Positions 1 through 8,312 of a stretch of DNA of 49,206 nucleotides are shown piece after piece. The first letter of the stretch is position 1, and each line of letters starts with the position of its first letter. The DNA is from Streptomyces corynorhini (GTDB taxonomy: Bacteria > Actinomycetota > Actinomycetes > Streptomycetales > Streptomycetaceae). The position numbers and the translations under genes were made by a program. Location of the stretch: positions 1 to 49,206 of the forward strand of contig NZ_QQNA01000023.1 in assembly GCF_003346515.1 (NCBI RefSeq). The letters run 5' to 3'. The notes under the pieces are model-generated. The model saw only the letters and a list, made by a program, of their open reading frames with translations. It had not been told where the DNA came from and ran no database searches.

Positions 1-62
1 CCGCCGGCCGTACCCGTACCCCCGTCCGACCGCACACCCCTACAGAGAGCGGATCCTCGCAG

Positions 63-1754
63 ATGAGTACTTCCAAGACCGGCGGCCAGCTCGTCGTCGA
101 CATGCTGACCTCCCTGGGCGTCGAGTACGTCTTCGGCGTCGTGGGCGGCCAGACCCTCGCCATCACCGACGCGATCATCGACACTCCCGGCATCCAGCTC
201 GTCCACACCCGGCACGAGAACGCCGCGGCGGTCATGATGGACGCCTACGGCCGGCTCACCGGCAAGCCCGCGGCCTGCATCGCCACCACGGGCCCCGGCG
301 CGACCAACCTGCTGACCGGCGTGGGCGGCGCCTACCGCGACTCCAGCCCCGGTTACGTACTGACCTGCAACAACAACGGCGAGAACATCCACAAGGACGA
401 CGCCCAGAACGCCGACCACGTCGCGCTGTTCAAGCCGCTGGTGAAGTACTCCCGGCTGGTGGCGCACGCCTCCTCGATCAAGCAGGCGATGGAGGAGGCC
501 CACGTCAACGCGGTCACCGGCAACCCCGGTCCCGTGCACCTCGACTTCGCCCGCGACACCATCGAGGGGCTGATCACGGACCCGCCGACGGTGCCCGCCG
601 TCCATCCGAGCCGCGCCTGGGTGAGCGAACGCCCCTCCGCCAACCCCGCCGCGCTGGCCAGGGTCGCCGAACGGCTCGCACGAGCCGAACGGCCGGTCAT
701 CTGGCTGGGCAACGGCGGCAACCGGGCGCGGGCGAGCGAGGACGTCCTGGCGCTCGCCGACGCGCTCGCCATCCCGGTCGTCACGACCTTCAACGGCATC
801 GGATCCGTACCGACCACGCATCCCCTGGTGTTCGGCGCCGTCACCCGCATGGGCACCGCGCTCGCCGGCGACGTCCTGGACGACGCCGACCTCGTACTCG
901 CGCTGGGCAACAGCCTCAACGCCGTCTCCACCACGCGCTGGCGGCGGGCCCTGCCCGAGGTGATCCAGGTCGACGTGGAACCGGCGATGATCGGGCGCTA
1001 CTACTCCGAGATCACCCAGGGCGTGGTGAGCGACCTGGGCTCCTTCGCCCGGGACCTGGCCACCGCGGCCACCGGGTACGCGGCCGCGGCCAGGGAGGGG
1101 CGCGCCGGGTGGATCGCCTCGCTGGCCAAGGCGCGCGACGCGTGGTGGCAGGGCACCGAGGTGGCCGACGCCACCGCCGAGGGACCCCTCTCCCCGGCCG
1201 ACATCGTCCGTACGCTGCGCGAGGTGGCACCCGAGGAGACCGTACTGATCCCGGACGCGGGCAACCCCGGTGTCTGGTCGTTCCTCTGGGAGATCCAGCG
1301 GCCGGCCAGCTACATCAAGCCCGTCGGGTTCGGGAACATGGGCTTCGCCCTCCCCTCCGCGATCGCGGCGTCGCTGATCGACCCGGCGCGCCCGGTCCTC
1401 GCGCTGATCGGCGACGGCTCCCTCGGCATGAGCCTGGGCGAGATCGAGACACTGGCGCGCACGGGCGGCAACGTCTGTGTCGTCGTCCTCAACGACTCCA
1501 GCTACGGCAACATCCGGCAGGAACAGGAACTGCACTTCGACGGCCGCACGACCGGTGTCGACTTCGGTACGGTCGACTTCGGGATGGCCGCCCGCGCGAT
1601 GGGGGTCGACGGCGAGGTCGTCACCGACCTGTCCACGCTCCGCCGACGTGTGGCCGAAGCCTTCGCGGCGGGCACGCCCGTGGTGCTCGACGTGCCGATC
1701 GACCGCGACGTCAACGCCTGGACGTTCCCGTCGTTCACGGCGCGCAAGAGGTAG
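63..1754 (+). CDS. Thiamine diphosphate-dependent enzyme, acetolactate synthase/2-hydroxyacid decarboxylase-like
   Basis: 563 residues, normal for the family. The N-terminal PYR domain (about 5-170) has the ThDP-activating glutamate Glu52 in RHENAA and the GPGATN loop. A central domain covers about 195-330. The C-terminal PP domain holds the ThDP/Mg motif starting at GDG (about 450) and ending in NDSSYGN. The family cleaves or joins 2-oxo acids or 2-hydroxyacyl-CoAs, and the substrate cannot be read from sequence. The next gene, 9 nt downstream, is a class III CoA-transferase, the pairing seen in oxalate (Oxc/Frc) and 2-hydroxyacyl-CoA lyase pathways. A biosynthetic IlvB is less likely, since no small IlvN subunit lies alongside. 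ATG chosen at 63; the preceding 62 bp hold only a weak purine-rich ribosome site. Confidence 0.88.
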   Translation: MSTSKTGGQLVVDMLTSLGVEYVFGVVGGQTLAITDAIIDTPGIQLVHTRHENAAAVMMDAYGRLTGKPAACIATTGPGATNLLTGVGGAYRDSSPGYVLTCNNNGENIHKDDAQNADHVALFKPLVKYSRLVAHASSIKQAMEEAHVNAVTGNPGPVHLDFARDTIEGLITDPPTVPAVHPSRAWVSERPSANPAALARVAERLARAERPVIWLGNGGNRARASEDVLALADALAIPVVTTFNGIGSVPTTHPLVFGAVTRMGTALAGDVLDDADLVLALGNSLNAVSTTRWRRALPEVIQVDVEPAMIGRYYSEITQGVVSDLGSFARDLATAATGYAAAAREGRAGWIASLAKARDAWWQGTEVADATAEGPLSPADIVRTLREVAPEETVLIPDAGNPGVWSFLWEIQRPASYIKPVGFGNMGFALPSAIAASLIDPARPVLALIGDGSLGMSLGEIETLARTGGNVCVVVLNDSSYGNIRQEQELHFDGRTTGVDFGTVDFGMAARAMGVDGEVVTDLSTLRRRVAEAFAAGTPVVLDVPIDRDVNAWTFPSFTARKR

Positions 1755-1763
1755 GGGAAGCAC

Positions 1764-2972
1764 ATGACAGCAACGAAGCCGAACGAGACTCCGGGACCGC
1801 TCGACGGCGTGCGGGTGCTCGACCTGTCGCGCTTCATCGCCGGGCCGCTCTGCACCCAGATACTGGCCGACTTCGGGGCCGAGGTGGTCAAGATGGAACG
1901 GCCGGACGGGGAGGACTCCCGCCATCACGGCCCGTACCACCGGGACGAGAGCATCTACATGTTCCTCTACCACCGCAACAAGTACGACGCCGCTCTGGAC
2001 ACCCGCCACCCCGAGGCGCTCGGGATCCTCGAACGGCTCATCGCGTGGGCCGATATCGTCGTGGAGAACTACCGCCCGGGGACCATCGAAAAGATGGGCA
2101 TCGGCTACGAGCGGATGAAGGAACTCAACCCGGACATCATCCTGGTGTCGATCTCCGGCTTCGGCCAGACCGGCCCCGACTCGCGCCGTGCCCTGTTCGA
2201 CGCCATCTCCCAGGCGTCCTCCGGGCTGATGAGCATGACGGGGGAGCCCGACGGCAAACCGACGCTCAGCGGCACCTACATCGCCGACTACACCACCGGC
2301 TACCAGGGCGCCATCGGGGCCCTGATGGCGTTCCTGCACCGCGAACGCACCGGCGAGGGACAGCTCGTCGACATCGCCTCCTTCGACACCATGTTCTCCG
2401 CGCTCGGCATCCGCCTGATGTCGCAGCTGATGCTCGGTCAGGACATGCCCCGCAGCGGCTCGCGGGACCTGCTGACGGCCCCGGTCAACGTCTACGAGGC
2501 CGCCGACGGCCCCCTTTACATCCAGGCGGGCACCGCCTCGCTGTTCCCGAAGCTCTGCGCCGTGATGGAACGGCCCGACCTGGCCGGCGATCCGCGGTTC
2601 GCGACCGTCGAGGGCCGGATGGCGGAGCAGGAGTACCTGGAGGGCGAGATCGGCGCCTGGACCGCGGGGCGTACGGTGGAATCCATCGAACGGGCGCTCG
2701 ACGAGGCGGGCATCCCCTACGCGAAGGTCGCCTCGGTGGCGGAGGTCGCCGCGTCACCGCAGATCGCCGCCCGTGACATGGTCGTCGAAGCCGAGCACCC
2801 CGAACTCGGCACCATCCGGATGCCCGGCAACCCGATCAAGATGGAGAAGACCCCGCCCATGGTCCGTAAGGCCCCGCCCCGGGTCGGCGAGGACAACGCC
2901 TACGTCTACCAGCACATCCTCGGCCTGTCCGCACAGGACATGGCCGGGCTGCGCGCGTCAGGAGCGATCTGA
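1764..2972 (+). CDS. Class III (CaiB/BaiF, formyl-CoA transferase family) CoA-transferase
   Basis: 402 residues, a full-length family III CoA-transferase. The N terminus LDGVRVLDLSRFIAGPLCTQ and the following FGAEVVKMERPDGED are hallmarks. Asp175 in IADYTTG aligns with the catalytic aspartate (Asp169 in oxalate formyl-CoA transferase) that carries the acyl anhydride and aspartyl-CoA intermediates. The enzyme would move CoA between carboxylic acids in the cytoplasm. Given the ThDP enzyme just upstream, a plausible job is to activate a hydroxy or oxo acid as its CoA ester before C-C cleavage. The acid is unknown. It starts 9 nt after the previous stop, behind a gggaag ribosome site, and ends 3 nt before the regulator gene. 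Confidence 0.9.
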   Translation: MTATKPNETPGPLDGVRVLDLSRFIAGPLCTQILADFGAEVVKMERPDGEDSRHHGPYHRDESIYMFLYHRNKYDAALDTRHPEALGILERLIAWADIVVENYRPGTIEKMGIGYERMKELNPDIILVSISGFGQTGPDSRRALFDAISQASSGLMSMTGEPDGKPTLSGTYIADYTTGYQGAIGALMAFLHRERTGEGQLVDIASFDTMFSALGIRLMSQLMLGQDMPRSGSRDLLTAPVNVYEAADGPLYIQAGTASLFPKLCAVMERPDLAGDPRFATVEGRMAEQEYLEGEIGAWTAGRTVESIERALDEAGIPYAKVASVAEVAASPQIAARDMVVEAEHPELGTIRMPGNPIKMEKTPPMVRKAPPRVGEDNAYVYQHILGLSAQDMAGLRASGAI

Positions 2973-2975
2973 GTC

Positions 2976-3692
2976 ATGTCGCGCGCCCCCAGGTACCAGG
3001 TCATCCACGACGACCTCGTCTCACAGATCCGCTCCGGCATCCTGATGCCCGGCACCCGGCTCCCGAGCGAGACCGAACTCGCCCGGCAGTACGGCGTCAG
3101 CCGTATGACCGTGCGTCAGGCGCTGGACCAGCTCGACTCGCACGGCTTCGTCGTGCGGCGGCAGGGCAGCGGTACGTACGTCAGCGAGCCCTCCGAACGC
3201 GGGCGGCGGCTCAACCGTCTGCGCTCCTTCGCCGACGAGATCTCCGGCACCGGGGGCGAGGCGTCCTCGCGGGTGATCCGCTGCGAGAGCGCCGCCGCGC
3301 CCGCCGAGGTGGCGGAGGTCTTCGGCTGCGCCGAGGGCGACACGGCCAACCACCTCACCCGGGTGCGTCTCATCGGCGGCGCACCCGCCGCCCTGCAGGA
3401 CGCGTGGGTGCCCTACGCGGTCGCCCCCTCGCTGTGCCGCGAACCGCTGCTCAACGACTCCCTGTACCGCACGCTGACCGAACGCTTCGGCGTCGAGCTG
3501 CGCCACGCCGACCAGTCCATGGCGGCCACCGTGCTCACCGCGGAACAGGCGGCGCCGCTCGGCACCGATCCGGGCGGCGCGGCCCTGGAGGTGCACCGCA
3601 CCACCTACGGGTCGCGGGGCGAGATCGTCGAGTTCACCACGAGCTGGACCCTGCCGGGCTTCCCGTTCCTGCTGCGGATCGACGCCGAATGA
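2976..3692 (+). CDS. GntR-family regulator, HutC subfamily (UTRA domain)
   Basis: 238 residues. Residues 5-72 form the GntR winged helix, with IRSGILMPGTRLPSETELAR and QYGVSRMTVRQALDQL followed by the wing (RRQGSGTYV). Residues about 85-235 form a UTRA ligand-binding domain. HutC-type regulators are usually repressors released by a substrate or pathway intermediate. This gene sits inside the operon, 3 nt after the CoA-transferase and overlapping the kinase start by 4 nt, so it most likely controls this operon and itself. The operon promoter lies before position 1, so no operator can be shown. The ATG at 2976 gives the canonical N terminus. Confidence 0.92.
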   Translation: MSRAPRYQVIHDDLVSQIRSGILMPGTRLPSETELARQYGVSRMTVRQALDQLDSHGFVVRRQGSGTYVSEPSERGRRLNRLRSFADEISGTGGEASSRVIRCESAAAPAEVAEVFGCAEGDTANHLTRVRLIGGAPAALQDAWVPYAVAPSLCREPLLNDSLYRTLTERFGVELRHADQSMAATVLTAEQAAPLGTDPGGAALEVHRTTYGSRGEIVEFTTSWTLPGFPFLLRIDAE

Positions 3693-5206
3693 GCGCCGGT
3701 GTCGTCGCCGTCGACATCGGCACATCGGCTGTCAGGGCCGCCGTGGTCGACGCCGAGGGAAGAGTCCTCGCGCACGAGCGCGTCGTCCGCGGATCGGGGC
3801 TGGGCGGCGACAGCTTCGACGCCATGGAGCTGGACCGCGACGTGCGCGCGGCGCTCGCGGGGGTGTCCGGGCAGGCTTCCGGGCGGTCTTCCGGGCGGTC
3901 GGCCCCCGCCGCGCTGGCCGTGGCCGCCCACATCGGGACGGTCGCCGTCGACGCCGACCTCCGGCCCGTGGGCCCCGGCAGCGGCTGGGCGGACTCCCGG
4001 GGCATCCCGCGGCTCGCCGCGCTCGGCGCGGACACGGTGCGGCGACTGCTGCACGCGGCGGGCCGTCCCGCGCTGACGGGCGGCGCCCTCGCCCACCTGC
4101 TGGAAATGGAGGCGTCGCGCACGGCGAGGGTGCACGCCCTGCTGTCCCCCAAGGACTTCGTCCTCGCGCGCCTCACCGGCCGTCTCACCACCGACACCAT
4201 CAGCGCCGCCTACACCCTCGCCTCCGACGTGCGCCGCCGCGAGTGGAACCTCGGCCTGCTCGCCCGGACGGGGCTGGACCCCGCGCTGCTGCCGCCCCAG
4301 TCGGAGCCGTCGGCCGTGGTCGGCGCGCTCACCGAGGAAGCCGCCCGCGCCACGGGCCTGCCGGTCGGACTCCCCGTCGTCGCGGGCGGACCCGACGGCT
4401 CCGTCGGCATCGGACTGCTCCTCGGCGAGAACGAGGACGTCATCGCCGACATCGCCGGCACCACCGACGTCGTCGGCCGCCTCCTTCCCGGCTCCGACGA
4501 CCCACCGGACGGCGCCGTGCTCAACCCCTCCGTCCTGACCGGGCGGTTCGTCGCGGGCGGGGCGACCGGGCTCACCGGAGGCGCCGTCGCGCGGTGGCGC
4601 TCCCTGGTCGGCACGGTGGAGGACGAGGAACTCGCCGCGGTGCCTCCCGGCGCCCACGGCCTCACCGTTGTGCCGAGCATGACCGGTGCCCGCTTCCCCG
4701 ACTGGCGGCCCGGCAGCCGCGGCGCGCTGCTCGGCCAGCGCCCCGAACACGACGCCGCCTGCCTGCTCCGGGCGGCCCAGGAGGCGGCGGCGTTCACCGT
4801 GCGCCAGGGAATCGACCGCCTCGACCCCTCGGGCGGTCTGCCGGTCGCCCTGGCCGGCGGCTCCTCACGCAGCGCCCACGTGGCGCGGCTGCGCGCCGAC
4901 GTCCTGGACCGGCCGCTACTGGTCTGCGCCGAGCCCGACGTCACCCTGCTCGGAGCCGCCGCCCTGGCGCTGCGCGGCTCCGGGAGCGACCACGGCGCGG
5001 ACGCCCTGCGCGCACGCCTCCTCAGCACCACACGTACCGTCGAACCCGACCCCGCCCGCGCGGCCCGCTACGCGCGGCTGCACGCCCGCTGGCAACGCCT
5101 GCGCGACGCGGCCGACGGCGCGTACGAGGAGTACGCCGCACCGGACGGGGAACACACCGCGCAGGACCCGGACGGGCGTGGCCGGTCCGCGCGGACCGCG
5201 ACCTGA
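3689..5206 (+). CDS. FGGY-family carbohydrate kinase
   Basis: 505 residues, the usual FGGY length. The N-terminal ATP-site strand VVAVDIGTSAVRAAVVD, the catalytic-aspartate loop GGPDGSVG (about residue 235) and the C-terminal glycine-rich VALAGGSSRSAHVARLRADV are visible. Members phosphorylate sugars, polyols or sugar acids (xylulose, gluconate, erythritol, glycerol). This one is divergent and I cannot assign a substrate. Start chosen at the ATG overlapping the regulator stop (ATGA, translational coupling); an upstream open frame is a shadow. A short in-frame duplication (SGRSSGRS, near residue 68) is specific to this copy. Confidence 0.85.
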   Translation: MSAGVVAVDIGTSAVRAAVVDAEGRVLAHERVVRGSGLGGDSFDAMELDRDVRAALAGVSGQASGRSSGRSAPAALAVAAHIGTVAVDADLRPVGPGSGWADSRGIPRLAALGADTVRRLLHAAGRPALTGGALAHLLEMEASRTARVHALLSPKDFVLARLTGRLTTDTISAAYTLASDVRRREWNLGLLARTGLDPALLPPQSEPSAVVGALTEEAARATGLPVGLPVVAGGPDGSVGIGLLLGENEDVIADIAGTTDVVGRLLPGSDDPPDGAVLNPSVLTGRFVAGGATGLTGGAVARWRSLVGTVEDEELAAVPPGAHGLTVVPSMTGARFPDWRPGSRGALLGQRPEHDAACLLRAAQEAAAFTVRQGIDRLDPSGGLPVALAGGSSRSAHVARLRADVLDRPLLVCAEPDVTLLGAAALALRGSGSDHGADALRARLLSTTRTVEPDPARAARYARLHARWQRLRDAADGAYEEYAAPDGEHTAQDPDGRGRSARTAT

Positions 5207-5214
5207 GAGGCCGT

Positions 5215-7023
5215 ATGTTCACCACCCGCCCCACCCTCCAGGGCACCTTCGGCATGGTGTCGTCCACCCACTGGCTCGCCTCGCAGTGCGCCATGGCCGT
5301 CCTGGAGGACGGGGGCAACGCCTACGACGCCGCCGTGGCCGCCGGATTCGTGCTGCATGTCGTGGAGCCGCATCTGAACGGCCCGGCCGGAGAGGTGCCC
5401 ATCGTGCTGGCGCCCGCCGGGGGAGAGGTGCGCGTGCTGTGCGGGCAGGGCACCGCGCCCGCCGGGGCGAGCATCGCGCACTACCGGTCCCTCGGCCTGG
5501 ACCTCGTCCCCGGTACCGGCCCGCTGGCCGCCGCCGTGCCCGGGGCGTTCGACGCCTGGATGGTGCTCCTGCGCGACCACGGCACGCGGCCCCTCGCCCA
5601 CGTACTGCGCTACGCGGTCGGATACGCCGAGGACGGCCACCCGCCCGTCGAACGGATCGGCGAGACCGTCGAGACGGTGCGCGCGCTGTTCGAGACGGAG
5701 TGGACCTCGTCCGCCGCCGTGTATCTGCCCGGCGGTCGCGCGCCCGAGCCCGGGACGCTGCTGCGCAACCCCGCCCTCGCCGCGACCTGGCGTCGGCTGA
5801 CCGCCGAGGCCGAGCGGCGCGGCGGGGACGACCGGGTGGGCCAGATCGAGGCCGCCAGGGAGATATGGCGCACGGGCTTCGTCGCCGAGGCGCTGCTCGC
5901 GCAGTCCGGCCGGCCGACCATGGACACCAGCGGCTCCCGGCACACCGGCACCCTCACGGCCGTCGACCTGGCCGGCTGGTCCGCCACGTACGAGGCGCCC
6001 GTCACCCACGACTGGGACGGCTGGACGCTCTGCAAACCGGGCGGCTGGAGCCAGGGGCCCGTCCTGCTCCAGCAGTTGGCGCTTCTGCCGCCGCGCGCCG
6101 CCGACCTGCCGCCCTACGGCTCAGGCGCCTACGTCCACCGGCTCATCGAGGGCTGCAAGCTCGCGATGGCCGACCGGGAGGGCTGGTACGGGGACGCCGC
6201 CGACGTCCCCCTCGACACGCTGCTCTCCGCGCCGTACAACACCGCGCGGCGCGCCCTGATCGGCGAGCGCGCCTCGTACGAACTGCGGCCGGGCAGCCCC
6301 GACGGGCGCGCGCCCGCGCTCAGCGCGCACGTCCGCGCCGCCGCCTCGGGCCGGTCCACCGCGCCCGCGCCGGTGCTCCCCGGCGCGGGCGAGCCGACCG
6401 TGGCGGGCGACGGCGGCACCCGGGGCGACACCTGCCACGTCGACATCGTCGACCGCTGGGGCAACATGGTCTCCGCCACCCCCAGCGGCGGCTGGCTCCA
6501 GTCCAACCCCGTCGTGCCCGAACTGGGCTTCCCTCTCGGCACCCGGCTCCAGATGGCGTGGCTCGACCCCGGTCTGCCGAACTCCCTGACCCCGGGCCGC
6601 CGCCCCCGCACCACCCTCAGCCCCTCCCTCGCCCTGCGCGACGGAGAGCCGGTGCTGGCGTTCGGCACCCCGGGCGGCGACCAGCAGGACCAGTGGCAGA
6701 CCCACTTCCTCCTGGCGCTCGCCCTGCGGCCCCCGGTACGCGGCGGACTCGACCTCCAGGGCGCCGTCGACGCGCCCAACTGGCACAACGACAGCTTCCC
6801 CGGCTCCTTCCACCCGCGCGGTACGCGCCCGGGATCCGTGACCGTCGAGGAGGGTACGGATCCGGACGTGATCGCGGAGCTGCGCCGCCGAGGCCACGAC
6901 GTGACCGTCGGCCCGCCCTGGTCGGAGGGGCGGCTGTGCGCGGTCGCCCGCGACCCGGCCACGGGTGTCCTCTCCGCCGCCGCCAACCCGCGCGGCATGC
7001 AGGGTTACGCCGTAGGACGCTGA
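5215..7023 (+). CDS. Gamma-glutamyltransferase-family Ntn hydrolase, apparently cytoplasmic
   Basis: 602 residues. Family features are GNAYDAAVAAGF near the N terminus, the autoprocessing/nucleophile site GDTCHVDIVDRWGN with Thr406, NSLTPGRRPRTTLSPSL, and the oxyanion region GTPGGDQQDQWQ. Self-cleavage before Thr406 would give a large and a small (about 197-residue) subunit. Classical GGTs hydrolyse glutathione-type gamma-glutamyl bonds outside the cell. Here the N terminus (MFTTRPTLQGTF) shows no signal peptide, so it probably acts in the cytoplasm, perhaps on a gamma-glutamyl or other amide form of the operon's substrate. ATG at 5215 lies 8 nt after the kinase stop behind gagagg; the longer frame upstream overlaps the kinase and is discarded. 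Confidence 0.88.
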   Translation: MFTTRPTLQGTFGMVSSTHWLASQCAMAVLEDGGNAYDAAVAAGFVLHVVEPHLNGPAGEVPIVLAPAGGEVRVLCGQGTAPAGASIAHYRSLGLDLVPGTGPLAAAVPGAFDAWMVLLRDHGTRPLAHVLRYAVGYAEDGHPPVERIGETVETVRALFETEWTSSAAVYLPGGRAPEPGTLLRNPALAATWRRLTAEAERRGGDDRVGQIEAAREIWRTGFVAEALLAQSGRPTMDTSGSRHTGTLTAVDLAGWSATYEAPVTHDWDGWTLCKPGGWSQGPVLLQQLALLPPRAADLPPYGSGAYVHRLIEGCKLAMADREGWYGDAADVPLDTLLSAPYNTARRALIGERASYELRPGSPDGRAPALSAHVRAAASGRSTAPAPVLPGAGEPTVAGDGGTRGDTCHVDIVDRWGNMVSATPSGGWLQSNPVVPELGFPLGTRLQMAWLDPGLPNSLTPGRRPRTTLSPSLALRDGEPVLAFGTPGGDQQDQWQTHFLLALALRPPVRGGLDLQGAVDAPNWHNDSFPGSFHPRGTRPGSVTVEEGTDPDVIAELRRRGHDVTVGPPWSEGRLCAVARDPATGVLSAAANPRGMQGYAVGR

Positions 7024-7077
7024 CCGGTCACCCGGTGCGCCCCGCCGCCCGGCACGGCGGCGTGATTGGCTGGGCAC

Positions 7078-7965
7078 ATGATCGATGACTCTGTGTTCGG
7101 AACGGTTCCCCTGCGCGGCCCGGCCGACGGCCCCGCCGAAGGGCCCGGCGTGGCCGCCGTCGAGGCGGCGGTGCGCGCCGCGGCGGCGGCCGAGATCATG
7201 CCGCGCTTCCGGCAGCTGGCCGCGCACGAGATCGTGGAGAAGAGCGGCCCGCACGATCTGGTGACCGTCGCCGACCGGCTCGCCGAGGAACACCTCACGG
7301 CCGCCCTCACCGAGCTGCTGCCCGGCTCGGTGGTGGTCGGCGAGGAGGCCGTCCACGAGGACCCGGCGGTCTACGACGCGCTGCGCGGCGACGCGCCCGT
7401 GTGGATCGTGGACCCGGTGGACGGCACCCGTCAGTTCGTACGCGGCGAGCCCGGTTTCTGCACGCTGGTCGCGCTCGCGCAGGAGGGCGAGCTGCTGGCC
7501 TCCTGGACCTTCGCGGCGGCGCTGGACACGATGGCGATCGCCGTACGGGGCAAGGGCGCCGTCCTCGACGGCGTCCCGCTGCGCTCCGGCGCCCCCGAGC
7601 CCGGCGTGACGCTGCGCGTCGCGCACTCGCACCCGGACTACACCTCGCAGGCGCAGAAGAACGCCCTGCTGGGTCTGGACTGTCCTGACATCGAGGCCCG
7701 CCCCTGCGGTTCCGCGGGTCTTGAGTACCTGTCCGTGGCGCGCGGCGCGCTCGACGCGGTGGCCTTCAACTGGGAGCTGGCCTGGGACCACGCGGCGGGA
7801 CTGCTGCTGGTGACGGAGGCGGGCGGCGCGCAGACGACGCTGGCGGGCGAGCCGTACCGCATCGCAGGCGGCAACGTGCTCCCGTTCACGGCGGCCCGGG
7901 ACGAGCGCACCGCGCGGCGGGTACGGGACCGGCTGCGGGCCGGGGCGGCGCGGCACGCCGGTTGA
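7078..7965 (+). CDS. hisN: Inositol monophosphatase-family phosphatase, histidinol-phosphatase (HisN)-like
   Basis: 295 residues. The metal site is clear: GEEAVHED (about 88), then DPVDGTRQFVRG (about 113) and NWELAWDHAAG (about 225), the WDxAAG signature. The fold dephosphorylates inositol monophosphate, PAP, fructose bisphosphate or histidinol phosphate. Actinobacterial proteins of this type are often annotated HisN, but the specific substrate is my inference. ATG at 7078 preferred; a TTG at 7066 would add four residues. It lies 54 nt after the gamma-glutamyltransferase gene, so it may be read through from that operon or have its own promoter. Confidence 0.8.
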   Translation: MIDDSVFGTVPLRGPADGPAEGPGVAAVEAAVRAAAAAEIMPRFRQLAAHEIVEKSGPHDLVTVADRLAEEHLTAALTELLPGSVVVGEEAVHEDPAVYDALRGDAPVWIVDPVDGTRQFVRGEPGFCTLVALAQEGELLASWTFAAALDTMAIAVRGKGAVLDGVPLRSGAPEPGVTLRVAHSHPDYTSQAQKNALLGLDCPDIEARPCGSAGLEYLSVARGALDAVAFNWELAWDHAAGLLLVTEAGGAQTTLAGEPYRIAGGNVLPFTAARDERTARRVRDRLRAGAARHAG

Positions 7966-8068
7966 GCGGGACGCCGGGACGCCGGGACGCGGGGACGCGG
8001 TGACGCGCGGGCGGACGCGGCGCCGGACCGCCGGGGGACCGGCCGGGGGAGCACGCGGGAGCCGGACC
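7966..8068 (+). repeat. Short GGGACGCCG-type tandem repeats between convergent genes
   Basis: The gap between the convergent phosphatase and small-protein genes contains degenerate 9-bp repeats (GGGACGCCG and relatives, about 7967-8010) followed by G-rich sequence. No gene is visible in it. It may fold into structures that separate the two transcripts, but no clean terminator hairpin is seen. Confidence 0.5.
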
Positions 8069-8302
8069 TCAGGTGAGCAGCCGGAGCAGCCGCTCGCAGG
8101 CCGCGCCCTCGCCCGGGTCGCGGGCGACGACCTCGTACACCCCCCGCTCGTAGGCACCGGTCTCCCACGCCCCGTCCCCGGCCCTGCGCAGGAACAGGAA
8201 GTCGGGGGGCGTGGGGACCGGTTCATGGACCCCCTCGATGCGGTAGTAGCCGTCGGGTACCCCGGCCGCGCTCAGCGCGGCCCGCAGCGTGTGGCGGTCC
8301 AT
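8069..8302 (-). CDS. Small cytoplasmic protein, candidate immunity partner of the TNT protein
   Basis: 77 residues, acidic, with no signal peptide or membrane segment. It carries YYRIEGVHEP, then W-E-T-G-A-YERGVYEVVA, then EGAACERLLRLL. The Y-x-I-x-G / ERG / E-x-A-C-x-x-LL layout resembles small proteins that I recall beside TNT-type and other secreted toxins in Streptomyces; that resemblance is from memory. It starts 10 nt after the TNT stop on the same strand, so the two are cotranscribed. An intracellular partner of an exported NAD glycohydrolase is naturally read as an immunity protein, but function is unproven. The start is the only ATG in a suitable place; its ribosome site is poor, consistent with coupling to the upstream gene. 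Confidence 0.65.
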   Translation of the reverse strand: MDRHTLRAALSAAGVPDGYYRIEGVHEPVPTPPDFLFLRRAGDGAWETGAYERGVYEVVARDPGEGAACERLLRLLT

Positions 8303-8312
8303 GGCGGTGACG

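Noticed and set aside
4243..5214. Long in-frame extension upstream of the gamma-glutamyltransferase start
   Set aside because: It overlaps the FGGY kinase in another frame, is Arg/Pro-rich and lacks family similarity; the ATG at 5215 has a ribosome site and begins the conserved fold.
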